The notes beneath the pieces were generated by a model. It was not told where the DNA came from. It worked only from the letters and a program-made list of their open reading frames with translations, and searched no databases. A program made the position numbers and the translations under genes. From Desulfospira joergensenii DSM 10085 (GTDB lineage Bacteria > Desulfobacterota > Desulfobacteria > Desulfobacterales > Desulfobacteraceae), in NCBI RefSeq assembly GCF_000420085.1, contig NZ_ATUG01000003.1, positions 434,001-498,000 on the forward strand: DNA of 64,000 nt, in the 5' to 3' direction. Positions 9,279-18,329 of the stretch are shown here, in pieces. Each line of letters opens with the position of its first letter. The stretch's first letter is position 1.

Positions 9279-10076
9279 ATGGGCGTTTCCGGATTTTTAA
9301 AGACCATCCTTGAAATCAAACAGGAAGAGGTGGCCGCAGGCAAGACGGCCATCCCTTTGGCCATCCTCCGCAGGGAAGCTGAAGATACTCCCATACCGGC
9401 CAGTTTTGAACCTGTCATGGCCAAAAGCTCCCCCAAGGATCCCGGCATCATTGCCGAGATCAAGAAAGCCTCCCCGTCCAAGGGAGACATCCGGCCGGAC
9501 CTGGATCCAAAATCCTATGCCAAAGAGTATACCCGGGCCGGGGCCAGAGCCATTTCCGTTCTTACGGAATCCCGGTATTTCAAGGGAAGCCTCAAGGATC
9601 TTGAAATTGCCTGCTCGGCCACGGACCTGCCCGTGCTGAGAAAAGATTTTATTATTTCCTCTTTTCAGATATTTGAAGCCAAAAAAGCCGGGGCCTCGGC
9701 CGTCCTCCTCATCACCACCATGCTCTCCCGGGACCAGCAAAGGGATTTCACCCTTCTGACCCGGGAACTTGGCATGGAACCCCTGGTGGAGATCAACTCG
9801 GAATTCGAACTGGACCAGGCCCTGTTCTGCGGTGCCAAAGTAGTGGGGATCAACAATCGGAATCTGTCCACCCTGGAGGTGGACGTGACCGCGGCCCAGA
9901 GAATCGCGGCCATTTTCCCCGATGATATTATTCCCGTGGAAGCCTCCGGCATCTCCGGCCGGGCCGGAGTGGAAAAAGGTCTTGAAAACGGGATATTCAA
10001 CTTTTTGGTCGGGGAAAGCATTGTCCGGGCCGCCGACACCCGTGCCTTTATCCGATCTCTCAGGGGGGAAGAGTAG
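9279..10076 (+). CDS. trpC: Indole-3-glycerol-phosphate synthase
   Basis: 265 residues when started at the ATG at 9279, where trpC proteins normally begin; a longer frame runs back into trpD and is rejected. TIM-barrel motifs include IAEIKKASPSKG (catalytic Lys), VLTESRYFKGS, LRKDFIIS, the GINNRNL strand and EASGISGRAGV. It catalyses ring closure of carboxyphenylamino-deoxyribulose-5-phosphate. TrpC and TrpF are separate proteins, unlike the E. coli fusion. Confidence 0.94.
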   Translation: MGVSGFLKTILEIKQEEVAAGKTAIPLAILRREAEDTPIPASFEPVMAKSSPKDPGIIAEIKKASPSKGDIRPDLDPKSYAKEYTRAGARAISVLTESRYFKGSLKDLEIACSATDLPVLRKDFIISSFQIFEAKKAGASAVLLITTMLSRDQQRDFTLLTRELGMEPLVEINSEFELDQALFCGAKVVGINNRNLSTLEVDVTAAQRIAAIFPDDIIPVEASGISGRAGVEKGLENGIFNFLVGESIVRAADTRAFIRSLRGEE

Positions 10077-10151
10077 CCGGGAATTGAAATGGTTAATGGT
10101 TTTACCGGCCACCGGTATGGGGCCTAAAGCCCTGAAGAAAGGAAAAACCAG

Positions 10152-10802
10152 ATGATTTCCAAAATCCACGTTCCCCGGCCGCCCTTCATTAAGATCTGCG
10201 GCCTTACCGATCCTTCCAATGCAGTCGACTGCGTCCGGGCCGGAGCAGATGCCATCGGTCTGGTCTTTTTTGAAAAAAGCCCCAGGAACGTCTCCATATC
10301 CCAGGCCGCAGAAATCACCCGTGCCCTGCCCCCGGATCAGGTTTTCTGCGGGGTCTTTGTAGATGCAACCTTTGATTTTATCATGGAAGTAAAGCAGATC
10401 TGCGGAATAAAGGCGGCCCAGCTCCACGGGAGCGAATCCCCGGAACTGGTGCAAAAGCTGACTGGACAGGGCCTCATCGTTATCAAAGCTTTGTTTGCCG
10501 CGAGAAACCCCCTTCTGACAGATGCGGCAAAATACCCGGACGCCTCCGCTTTCCTGGTTGAGTACGGGAAAGGCATTCTCCCCGGAGGCAATGCCGAAAC
10601 CTGGGATTACTCGGTCTCCTCAGGACTAAAAACGGATAAACCCGTGATCCTGGCCGGAGGACTCTCTTCGGAAAATGTCCGGCAGGCCCTTGACCAGGCC
10701 CGGCCCTGGGGACTGGATGTTTCTTCTGGTGTGGAAAAAGAGCCCGGCATCAAGGACGTTCAAAAAGTGAAGGACCTTATCGATATTGTCAAACATACCT
10801 GA
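10152..10802 (+). CDS. trpF: Phosphoribosylanthranilate isomerase
   Basis: 216 residues. Starts with the family signature KICGLTDPSNAV (catalytic Cys in CGLT) and has GLVFFEKSPRNVS, GVFVDA, QLHGSE and LAGGLSSENV. It lies 75 bases after trpC and is the last trp gene here: trpB and trpA do not follow. A toxin-gene fragment begins in another frame at its stop codon, suggesting that a rearrangement breakpoint lies here. Confidence 0.94.
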   Translation: MISKIHVPRPPFIKICGLTDPSNAVDCVRAGADAIGLVFFEKSPRNVSISQAAEITRALPPDQVFCGVFVDATFDFIMEVKQICGIKAAQLHGSESPELVQKLTGQGLIVIKALFAARNPLLTDAAKYPDASAFLVEYGKGILPGGNAETWDYSVSSGLKTDKPVILAGGLSSENVRQALDQARPWGLDVSSGVEKEPGIKDVQKVKDLIDIVKHT

Positions 10803-11011
10803 TCACCAGTGATAAAAATCCGGAATGGCCCCTTGATGTCCCCATCGGCAGCCTGAAGAAGGCGGGGCTCCCTGCCCCTTCAAAAATCCGTATGAAACTC
10901 TTCACCTTGGACAGCCGCCTCATCATTAAAAAAATCGGCGGTCTTTCCGGAAAAGATCAAGACCGCCTGGGAAAAAACCTACAGATAATAATGGGTCTTC
11001 CTGACCTTTAA
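10799..11011 (+). pseudogene. Truncated PemK/MazF-type toxin (C-terminal part)
   Basis: The frame starting at the trpF stop reads through YLITSDKNPEWPLDVPIG, then KAGLPAPSKIRMKLFTLDS and RLIIKKIGGLS to TAA at 11009. This matches the second half of PemK/MazF endoribonuclease toxins (pattern: DxPL.. KAGL..PS.VR..K.FTL...L). The N-terminal barrel strands and any start codon with a ribosome binding site are missing, and no antitoxin gene is next to it. It is read as a decayed toxin fused to the end of the trp operon. About 70 codons. Confidence 0.65.
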
Positions 11012-11020
11012 CCTGAAAAC

Positions 11021-11737
11021 CTAACGGATCAGAATATTGGTGCCCGGATATATCTTGGTCTCCGGAGTCAGGTTATTCAGCTTTCTCAGTTTGGCCACCG
11101 TGGTCTTATACTTCTGGGAAATGGACCAGAGGGTCTCCCCCTTTTTCACGGTATGGAACATGGACGTTTTTTTGGTGGCTTTCACGGCCGGTTTTTTCAC
11201 CGGAGGCTTGGATGCCACAACGGCTTTTTTCTCCACCTTCTTGACCGGCGCTTTCGTTGCCGGGGCTTTTGCTTCCTTGATTCCCACCATCTGTTTCTCA
11301 AGCACATTCATGCGCCGGATCAGGGAGTCGAGTTTAAGGGTAACCGAGTTCTCAAGGCGGGACAGGTTCTGCCGGACCTCAACCAGATCCTTTTTCACGG
11401 ATGGATCCGCTTCAGAATTTTCCCCGGACAATCCAACCTGCTCTTTCATCATTTTCAGCTCTTCCAGAGCAGATTCCATATTCTTGATCCGCTCCTCAAG
11501 CTTTGCCGAAGAACCGGTATCAGAAACCGGTTCAACCTTACCTGGCCCTGAACTCCGGAAAAACAGAAAAAACACAATGGCCGTAACCACCAGCGCCCCG
11601 GCAATGATGAGGGTAAATTCATTCTTCTTCAAAAGAGAAGATCCCATGGAGGCCTGGTCCTGAATTTTCTTCTTATTTGAAGCCGCAGTTTTTCTGGGCT
11701 CGATCTGCTGCTGATTTATGCCTTTTTTCTGGTTCAT
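11021..11737 (-). CDS. Membrane-anchored coiled-coil LysM protein
   Basis: 238 residues. A basic cytoplasmic N-terminus is followed by one transmembrane segment (about 39-60, FTLIIAGALVVTAIVFFLFF), a coiled-coil region (about 75-150), a Lys/Ala/Pro-rich linker (KAPATKAPVKKVEKKAVV) and a C-terminal LysM domain (FHTVKKGETLWSISQKYKTT.., about 192-236). The layout suggests an inner-membrane protein that reaches peptidoglycan. Specific function unknown. Confidence 0.78.
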   Translation of the reverse strand: MNQKKGINQQQIEPRKTAASNKKKIQDQASMGSSLLKKNEFTLIIAGALVVTAIVFFLFFRSSGPGKVEPVSDTGSSAKLEERIKNMESALEELKMMKEQVGLSGENSEADPSVKKDLVEVRQNLSRLENSVTLKLDSLIRRMNVLEKQMVGIKEAKAPATKAPVKKVEKKAVVASKPPVKKPAVKATKKTSMFHTVKKGETLWSISQKYKTTVAKLRKLNNLTPETKIYPGTNILIR

Positions 11738-11992
11738 TGGTTGCTCCTGTTACTTATTAATGCATTGTTTTGAATTTCAGGGCTTCAATTTGCCATTTAA
11801 CAAACTTGATAGTTGATTTTCCCCGGTTGTCAGGAGAATAATGTATTAAGTTGACTGTAATGTCAGGGGCTCCCGATCTGATGTAAAGGAGGAGCCCCAA
11901 GCGGTATGCTACACCGAATTGTTATGTCTGATGCCGTCGCACCTCAAACTTTAATTTAATTTCAGTTCTAAACTTCATTAAGACGATAATCT
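11738..11992. other. Intergenic region with one hairpin
   Basis: No gene is visible. An 8-bp inverted repeat (GGGGCTCC at 11866-11873, GGAGCCCC at 11891-11898) lies in the middle but has no T-run, so it is not a clear terminator. Base composition turns AT-rich from about 11930 onwards. Confidence 0.4.
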
Positions 11993-13015
11993 CTAAAACA
12001 CATTTCTTTTGCCTGAACCATCGGCATTGCTAATCCAAATAGTATAGGAATCTTTTCTAAAACTGATAGTTTTTTGTTCAATAAAAACTATTTTTTCCCC
12101 ATCAAAAGAAAAAGATGGAGGATCATATATCCCTGTATATTCATTTTCATCAAGATGAATAATCTTTTTTGAAAGGCCCGTTTTGGAACTCATAATATGT
12201 ATTTCATCAAAGTTAGGCATGAATAAGATGTCTGCGTTGATAGGGCAAAATTTGGGATTATACAATTTATCATAATCAAAAGATCTTCTTTGAAAAGGAC
12301 GGAGTAGCCTTAGTTTTGTATCTTTTGGATTAATTATGGGTTTAATAGGCTTAATATTGTCGGGATCCTTAATAGGTATTTCAAAAATAGTGCAACATTC
12401 AAATTTTCTACCCATCATATAGGCTAACAGTTTTTCTCCTTTGGGGTCTACGCTCAGGTCATTAATGGCATAATAATTGCCATTTGTTATCCTTGTTAAT
12501 CCACTTCCATCGAGGTTTATAGAGTAAATGTCAGAGTCATGCCAACCTTTCCTTGCAATTGGAGAATATTTTTTAAAAGACTTTGCCCTAATAAAGAAAA
12601 TTTTTGAGCCGTCTGGTGAGAAAATAGGGTTATAATCATGATCCGGGCTTTTTGTAATTGCAATTTTGTTCGAACCATCTATATCCATTAAGCAAATATC
12701 TGCTGCTGTCTCCCCATTCCCTGATTCAAAAACGATTTTATTTCCGATAGGAGAGCAGACAGGATTATAGTCAAATTTACTATAGTTTTTTAAAGAAATG
12801 GGTTGTGAGTTTCCTTCAATACTCAATTTATATATTGTTGTCCCTTTTTTATTTTGAATACAAAAGAGCAAACTTTTTCCGTCAGGTAAAAATGATGGCG
12901 TATGCAATTCTACACCGTAATAACGTGATGAAGGCTTTTCATTTAGAAGTTGAGACTGCAATGATCCACAAGAACACAATATTAGCATACAACATATTAT
13001 CAGAAATTGTTTCAT
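11993..13015 (-). CDS. TolB-like beta-propeller lipoprotein
   Basis: 340 residues from the ATG at 13015, preceded by AAAGGAAC; a longer frame from 13096 would hide the signal peptide. MKQFLIICCMLILCSCGS is a lipoprotein signal with lipobox CSC. The body holds repeated WD40-like/PD40 blades with SPDGSKIFFI, SPIGNKIVFES and SFDGEKIVFIE, plus DGSN/DGSG turns as in TolB and oligopeptidase propellers. Much more AT-rich than neighbouring genes, so probably horizontally acquired. Function unknown beyond a likely cell-surface protein-interaction role. Confidence 0.65.
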   Translation of the reverse strand: MKQFLIICCMLILCSCGSLQSQLLNEKPSSRYYGVELHTPSFLPDGKSLLFCIQNKKGTTIYKLSIEGNSQPISLKNYSKFDYNPVCSPIGNKIVFESGNGETAADICLMDIDGSNKIAITKSPDHDYNPIFSPDGSKIFFIRAKSFKKYSPIARKGWHDSDIYSINLDGSGLTRITNGNYYAINDLSVDPKGEKLLAYMMGRKFECCTIFEIPIKDPDNIKPIKPIINPKDTKLRLLRPFQRRSFDYDKLYNPKFCPINADILFMPNFDEIHIMSSKTGLSKKIIHLDENEYTGIYDPPSFSFDGEKIVFIEQKTISFRKDSYTIWISNADGSGKRNVF

Positions 13016-13241
13016 TTTAAGTTCCTTTGATATTTGGAAGACATAACAAGTGATTATGCAGATCTGTATAGAGTGTAAAAAATGAATATTATCCAACTAT
13101 TTTTAAGATAGGCTGATCCTAACTGGAAATCAGCTTAATTGGAGATAATCATTACCGGTCCGAAAATGCAACTGTTAATTTTATATACAATCAAATTGAA
13201 TTCAAATGGGTTTCGCCCCAGGAAAAGCAATGATATTATCA

Positions 13242-13523
13242 TTACGTAAAAGTTTTGACTTTAACGTGACTTTCATTTTGCCTTGCCTGCCAAAGGTCAT
13301 ATTGGGTTTGTTGAATAAGCCAACTTTCAGCACTGCCTCCAAAGGCTTTAGAAAGCCGTATGGACATTTCAGGCGAAATGCCGAAGCGGCCATTTAAAAG
13401 CGCTGACAAGGTCTTCCTGGAAATCCCAAGGCCTTTTGCTGCCTCGGTGATACTCAAACCTAAGGGTTCAATGCAAAGTTCTTTTAAGACCTGGCCGGGA
13501 TGGGGAGGATTATACATACCCAT
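13242..13523 (-). CDS. higA: HigA-family antitoxin (XRE HTH), orphan
   Basis: 93 residues from the ATG at 13523, which has AAGGAG 8-13 bases upstream. MYNPPHPGQVLKELCIEPLGLSITEAAKGLG is the typical HigA/VapI opening, followed by the XRE helix-turn-helix (about 20-75: GISRKTLSALLNGRFGISPEMSIRLSKAFG) and WLIQQTQYDLWQA. In intact modules a higB toxin gene lies directly upstream; here only its first codons remain. It may still autoregulate or act as an anti-toxin against related systems; this is inference. Confidence 0.82.
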   Translation of the reverse strand: MGMYNPPHPGQVLKELCIEPLGLSITEAAKGLGISRKTLSALLNGRFGISPEMSIRLSKAFGGSAESWLIQQTQYDLWQARQNESHVKVKTFT

Positions 13524-13574
13524 ATTTAGCTCCTTAAGGATCTTCAGCCTCTTGTATTTGAATGTTTTAAACAT
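13524..13574 (-). pseudogene. higB remnant: first codons of a deleted toxin gene
   Basis: In frame directly upstream of higA is MFKTFKYKRLKILKELN, whose start resembles the opening of HigB/RelE-type toxins (M-[IF]-K-[ST]-F-[KR]-[HY]-K-.-L-K). The sequence then runs straight into the higA ribosome binding site. This fits an internal deletion that removed nearly all of higB while keeping its start and the higA translation signal. The resemblance is short, so this is an inference. Confidence 0.5.
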
Positions 13575-13760
13575 GATAAGCTGTAACCCGGCTATGGGCA
13601 GGTGTCAAGAAAATTTCAAGCGTATTTTTTTATACAAAATTAAGATGTTCTGAAAAAAGCCGAATGCCCAAAAGGGCAATCCATTGATACAAGATTAGAA
13701 AATTACAACCATGGCAAACCAGGCCGATCAGGCAGCAGGAGGGGATGGGGGTGGAGCGGC

Positions 13761-14117
13761 TTAAATGCGCTGAGGTCCAGGACGGAAAACCTCCGGGCAT
13801 TTCAGCTTCCCAGCCGCCCAGGACGGGGGGCTGGGATTAAGCGGAATCTCCATCCCCTCCTGCTGCCGGGTAAGATCAAAATCTTTAAAACCTTTAAGAG
13901 CTGTAAAATGTTCAAAATCAGAAAAAAATACTACCTCGCTACCCTGCTCCAATGCACCAAAGAGGAAAATTCCGAGCCAGCATCCTCCTGAAATATCCAG
14001 CAACCTTTTCCCAGCATCTCGGGTATATCCACCCATGTCCGAAAATTTTTTTAATGGGAAAAACCCCGGGATTATTGTATAACCAAACTTAAGGCACAAT
14101 CGAATTTGAAATTTCAA
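13761..14117 (-). pseudogene. Doubtful ORF, possible methyltransferase fragment
   Basis: 118 codons. The segment GKRLLDISGGCWLGIFLFGAL..EVVFFSDF loosely recalls motif I of NNMT/PNMT-type SAM methyltransferases, but the glycine pattern is poor and the length is less than half of a functional enzyme. There is no good ribosome binding site. The rest of the 13575-14166 region shows nothing else recognisable. Either a decayed gene or a chance ORF. Confidence 0.25.
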
Positions 14118-14166
14118 AACCGATAAAACACGTCCAAAAATTTAATTTGAAAGTTAGAATGGAAAT

Positions 14167-15147
14167 ATGATCATAGAAAGCGCAATCGACGTACTGAAAC
14201 TGGAAGCCGAAAGCATCTTAAAACTTGCCGAAAACCTGGATGACTCCTTTAAAATTCTTGTTAAGGATATCTGTTCCTCCACCGGGCGGGTCATTATCTC
14301 GGGCATCGGTAAATCCGGGCTCATCGGCCGTAAAATAGCGGCCACCCTGAGCAGCACCGGCACCAATGCCATGTTTCTCCACCCTGTGGAAGCGGTCCAC
14401 GGTGACCTGGGCATGGTCAGGCCCGAAGATGTCTTCATTGCCATATCCAACTCCGGGGAGACCAGTGAACTCAACCAGCTTCTTCCCGAGATCCGGGCCA
14501 TTGGATGCCGCCTGGCCGGGTTCACTGGGAACCCCTCATCCACCATGGCCGGGTTCTGCGATCTGGTCATCGACACCGGAGTGGAAAAGGAAGCCTGTCC
14601 CTTTAACATGGCTCCCACCTGCTCCACCACGGTCCAGCTGGCCATGGGAGATGCCCTTGCCGTGGTTCTGATCAATGAGAAAAACTTCAGAAAAAGCGAT
14701 TTCATGCGGTCCCACCCCGGCGGCGCCCTGGGCCAGAGGCTGACCTGCAGAGTTGAAGAGATCATGTTTGAAACAGCAAAGGCCCCCTGCGTGTCCGAGG
14801 AGGATCCCATGGTTTCCACCCTTGGGGAAATGGACCGCCACCGGCTGGGAGCTGTGATAGTTCTGGACCGGGAGCAAAGGGTCAGGGGCATTATCACAGA
14901 CGGGGATATCCGGCATCATGCCGCCGAAGGCACGGGCATGCTCGGCAAGTGCAAAGCCAAGGATATCATGACGGAAGATCCCCACAGCCTGAGTCCGGAT
15001 GCTTTTTTATACGATGCCCTCAACATCATGGAAAAGTATCAGATCACGGTTCTTCCCATCACCGGCAGGGATAACCGGCTGCAAGGAATTCTTCACCTTC
15101 ACGACATTCTAGGGAAAGGATCTTTTAAATACAATGGAGGCAGTTAA
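14167..15147 (+). CDS. kdsD: Arabinose-5-phosphate isomerase (KdsD/KpsF)
   Basis: 326 residues: SIS sugar-isomerase domain (about 35-170, GRVIISGIGKSGLIGRKIAATLSSTG and SNSGETSEL) followed by two CBS domains (about 205-325). Same architecture and length as KdsD/GutQ, which convert ribulose-5-phosphate to arabinose-5-phosphate, the first step to Kdo for lipopolysaccharide. Its stop overlaps the next start (TAATG), so it is coupled to the downstream phosphofructokinase. Confidence 0.92.
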   Translation: MIIESAIDVLKLEAESILKLAENLDDSFKILVKDICSSTGRVIISGIGKSGLIGRKIAATLSSTGTNAMFLHPVEAVHGDLGMVRPEDVFIAISNSGETSELNQLLPEIRAIGCRLAGFTGNPSSTMAGFCDLVIDTGVEKEACPFNMAPTCSTTVQLAMGDALAVVLINEKNFRKSDFMRSHPGGALGQRLTCRVEEIMFETAKAPCVSEEDPMVSTLGEMDRHRLGAVIVLDREQRVRGIITDGDIRHHAAEGTGMLGKCKAKDIMTEDPHSLSPDAFLYDALNIMEKYQITVLPITGRDNRLQGILHLHDILGKGSFKYNGGS

Positions 15148-16475
15148 TGAATGTCCAGGAGTTTGAAACTGAAATTTCCACACTCGGCAAGGCCAACATT
15201 GTTTCTCCCATGAAAAGGGAGGATCAGGCCGGCCGGGCCCAGAAGCATTTTATCTCCGACGATGCCAGGATCCTGGCCGATGTCCGGCCCGAGGCATTCA
15301 AGGATGCCTTTGCTGCGGGGGTAGAACTGCCCAGCTTTGAACTGGCCGGGCCCAGGGAATATCTCTATTTTGATCCCAGCAAGCTTAAATGCGCCGTTGT
15401 GACCTGCGGAGGCCTCTGCCCGGGCCTCAACGACATCATCCGGGCCATTGTGCTGGAGCTTTACCACAATTACGGGGTCAGGAATATTTACGGAATCCGC
15501 CACGGTCTCCAGGGATTTATCCCGGAATTCGGCCATGAGGTCATGGACCTGGATCCGGCTGCGGTTTCCGGAATCCAGGATAAGGGCGGATCCATCCTGG
15601 GTTCCTCCCGAGGAAGCCAGGACATTGGCAAGGTGGTGGACTGCCTGGAACGGATGAACGTGGGAATTCTCTTCATGGTCGGCGGGGACGGCACCCTTAT
15701 GGCATCCAAGAAAATCGTGGATGAGATCTCTGCCCGGGAGCTGAAGATCTCCGTGGTGGGCATTCCCAAAACCATTGACAACGATATATTTCTGGTGTCC
15801 AGATCCTTCGGGTTTGACACGGCCGTTGATGTGGCCACCATGGCCATCAAAGGAGCCCATAATGAGGCCGAGGCCTATCCCAACGGCATCGGCCTCATCA
15901 AACTCATGGGTCGGCATTCCGGTTTTCTGGCCGCCACTGCCGCCCTGGCCCAGCAGGATGCCAATTTCGTGCTGATCCCGGAGGTGGATATTCAGCTCCA
16001 TGGAAGAAACGGGCTTCTCCAGGCCATTGAGAAACGGCTCAAGCAGAGGCGCCATGCCGTGGTCATCGTGGCCGAAGGTGCGGGACAGAACTTCTTCAAG
16101 GACAGGGAAAAAAAATACGACCCTTCCGGCAACGTGATTTTAAAGGATATCGGTAAGTTCCTTAAAGAGAACATAAGTCAATACTTCAAGGAAAAGGATA
16201 TCCCCATTTCCCTGAAGTATATCGATCCCAGTTATATTATCCGGAGCCTGCCGGCCAATGCCAACGACAGTGTATTCTGCGGCCTTCTGGCCAGGGATGC
16301 GGTCCATGCCGGCATGGCCGGAAAGACCAAGGTGCTCATCAGCTTCTGGAGCAACCATTATATCCATGTGCCCATGGAAGCCTCGGCCGGCAAGAGAAAG
16401 ACCCTGGATCCCAATGGACGGCTCTGGCAGTCCGTACTCGAGGCCACGGGGCAGTACGCTTATTTTTCAGATTAA
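15147..16475 (+). CDS. 6-phosphofructokinase, TP0108-type (clade with Gly/Lys signature)
   Basis: 442 residues, the length of the long TP0108/plant-type PfkA clade. The motifs are GGLCPGLNDIIR, VGGDGTLMASKK and GIPKTIDNDI, with MGRHSGF and PEVDI later. The combination of GGDGT (ATP-type Gly) and PKTIDND (Lys) is characteristic of this clade, whose members are usually ATP-dependent although PPi-type relatives exist. It phosphorylates fructose-6-phosphate. Translationally coupled to kdsD. Confidence 0.87.
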   Translation: MNVQEFETEISTLGKANIVSPMKREDQAGRAQKHFISDDARILADVRPEAFKDAFAAGVELPSFELAGPREYLYFDPSKLKCAVVTCGGLCPGLNDIIRAIVLELYHNYGVRNIYGIRHGLQGFIPEFGHEVMDLDPAAVSGIQDKGGSILGSSRGSQDIGKVVDCLERMNVGILFMVGGDGTLMASKKIVDEISARELKISVVGIPKTIDNDIFLVSRSFGFDTAVDVATMAIKGAHNEAEAYPNGIGLIKLMGRHSGFLAATAALAQQDANFVLIPEVDIQLHGRNGLLQAIEKRLKQRRHAVVIVAEGAGQNFFKDREKKYDPSGNVILKDIGKFLKENISQYFKEKDIPISLKYIDPSYIIRSLPANANDSVFCGLLARDAVHAGMAGKTKVLISFWSNHYIHVPMEASAGKRKTLDPNGRLWQSVLEATGQYAYFSD

Positions 16476-16508
16476 GCCGTTGGCCTTCCAGAAAAATTTT
16501 AGAAAAGT

Positions 16509-18242
16509 TTAATTGTTCGGGATGCCCTGTTTATCGATCTCCATGAACCGGCCCCGTTTGATCGTGATCAGGAAAAGTTCCTTGCGGGCCGCCCCGGATT
16601 GGTCAAAGATCGTGTTTCCCGTAACCCCTTCGAATATCCTGGCCGTCAGCAGGGCATCTCTCAAGGCCTTTCTTGTGTTTACCGCTTCATCCAGGCTGGT
16701 TTCAAAAAGAATCTTCATGGTATCGTAGGAAACCGCCTCGAGAAATCCGGGCCGGGTCTGGTAGAGGTCTGAAAATTCCTTTTCAAAGCGGGCGGTCTCG
16801 GGCCGGTTAGAGTCTCCGAAATAACCGTCGGTGATAACGGCATTCCTGTTATATCCCTTGGATCCCTTGAGCAGGCTTTTGTCGTGCCAGAGATTGGTGC
16901 CCAGAAGGACGATCCCCTTGGCATCATAAAAGGCAAGCTGGGGAAGGAGAAGATTGAGGCGGGAGGCTGAGTCGGGAATGAAAACCGCCTGAAAATCGAT
17001 TTCGATCTTGTCTTCAGATTTTGTCAGGGAATTCCTTGAGTCCGTCTCCAGGGAATCAAAATTCTCAAGGGGCAGGACCTCACCCTCCGGGCCCATTTCC
17101 CGGTTCTCGGCGGCAAATCTTTCCTTTAACTCATCCGGAAGCGGATAAACCTCTCCGGTCAGTTTCTGAATGGGAAGTGTAAAATCGGTTTCGTTTCCCT
17201 GGTAGGCTTCCACCCCGACCACATCCACCCCGAATTCATCGGCCATGTCCCAGAACAATTCCATGTATTTTTTTCCATACCGCTCATCCGGATAAAGAAT
17301 GGCTACTTTTTCAATGCCAAGATCTCTGAATGCGTAGGTACCCAGGGCCTGGACCTGTATCTCCGGGGTAATGAAATTGGAAAACAGATAATCTCCCTGC
17401 AGGGGAAAATCCTGTTTCTGGGTCAGGGCGATCATGGGAATTCCCAGTTCCTGGGCCCGTGCTCCGGCCTCCTCAACGGCCAGAAGCGGCCCCAGAATCC
17501 CAATGACCTTATCCTTCACAAGTTCTTCCAGACCGGTCACCGCCTTTTGGGGATCTGATCCGGTATCCTTTATAATGACATTGAAATTTCTGCCGTGGGT
17601 TCTGGAGAGATCCTGAATTGCCAGCTCGATTCCCTTGAGAGCCCTCTGGCCAAAGACTCCGTATTTACCGGAAAGGGGAAGCAGGCATCCAAGAGTATCC
17701 TTTTTAATTTCCGACTGGGTGATGCCGTCAATGAGATCAATGGCGTCCAGGGCGTAAGGATGGTCTGGATAATGTCCCACGAACTGGGTTAGAGCCTCTT
17801 TGGCGCCGGGCTTGTTCCCTTCGGACAAGAGGTTTAACCCGAGCCAGTAGAGAAGCAGGGGCTCGGGAATGGTCAGGTTCTCGATGGAGAGGACCTTTTG
17901 GATCAAGGCGGAATCTGCCCGGGCCAGGGTGATTTCGATCTTTGAAAGAATGGTGTCCCATTCTTTGTCCTGGGACTGGGCCAGGGCCTGGTTGTACACC
18001 AGAAGGGCATCCATGAAATTTCCCTGGGATGAAAACAGGTCTGCCTGGGCTGTGAGCACCTCTACCAGGGTCGGTTTTTCCTCTGGTTTCGCAGTTTCAG
18101 CCTTGATTCCGGGTTCTTTTTCTTCCTGGACAACCGGGTGCTCTTCCATGGGTTTTTTAACGGGTTTCTGGGCACATCCGATAACCATTAAGCCGAGCAG
18201 AACCGCTGCGGTTCTCATGCAAAATCTTCTTTTCTTACTCAT
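16509..18242 (-). CDS. LppC/LpoA-like lipoprotein with periplasmic binding fold
   Basis: 577 residues. The lipoprotein signal MSKKRRFCMRTAAVLLGLMVIGC is followed by a Pro/Glu/Lys-rich linker, a helical TPR-like region (about 60-175) and a type I periplasmic-binding domain from about 185 (GCLLPLSGKYGVFGQRALKGIELAI, then GILGPLLA). This architecture matches penicillin-binding-protein activators (LpoA) and amino-acid ABC-binding-like lipoproteins. Likely outer-membrane anchored; a role in peptidoglycan synthesis is inferred from the family. Confidence 0.75.
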   Translation of the reverse strand: MSKKRRFCMRTAAVLLGLMVIGCAQKPVKKPMEEHPVVQEEKEPGIKAETAKPEEKPTLVEVLTAQADLFSSQGNFMDALLVYNQALAQSQDKEWDTILSKIEITLARADSALIQKVLSIENLTIPEPLLLYWLGLNLLSEGNKPGAKEALTQFVGHYPDHPYALDAIDLIDGITQSEIKKDTLGCLLPLSGKYGVFGQRALKGIELAIQDLSRTHGRNFNVIIKDTGSDPQKAVTGLEELVKDKVIGILGPLLAVEEAGARAQELGIPMIALTQKQDFPLQGDYLFSNFITPEIQVQALGTYAFRDLGIEKVAILYPDERYGKKYMELFWDMADEFGVDVVGVEAYQGNETDFTLPIQKLTGEVYPLPDELKERFAAENREMGPEGEVLPLENFDSLETDSRNSLTKSEDKIEIDFQAVFIPDSASRLNLLLPQLAFYDAKGIVLLGTNLWHDKSLLKGSKGYNRNAVITDGYFGDSNRPETARFEKEFSDLYQTRPGFLEAVSYDTMKILFETSLDEAVNTRKALRDALLTARIFEGVTGNTIFDQSGAARKELFLITIKRGRFMEIDKQGIPNN

Positions 18243-18329
18243 TGTATATTCAATTCCAATGAACGGGTTTACCTCTTACTATCCAAAGGATATAAATTTC
18301 AAAAACCGAACTATATGTAAAAACCGAAC

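Noticed and set aside
9297..10454. Long antisense ORF over trpC-trpF
   Set aside because: Same GC-codon shadow effect; no recognisable family, and both plus-strand genes are complete.
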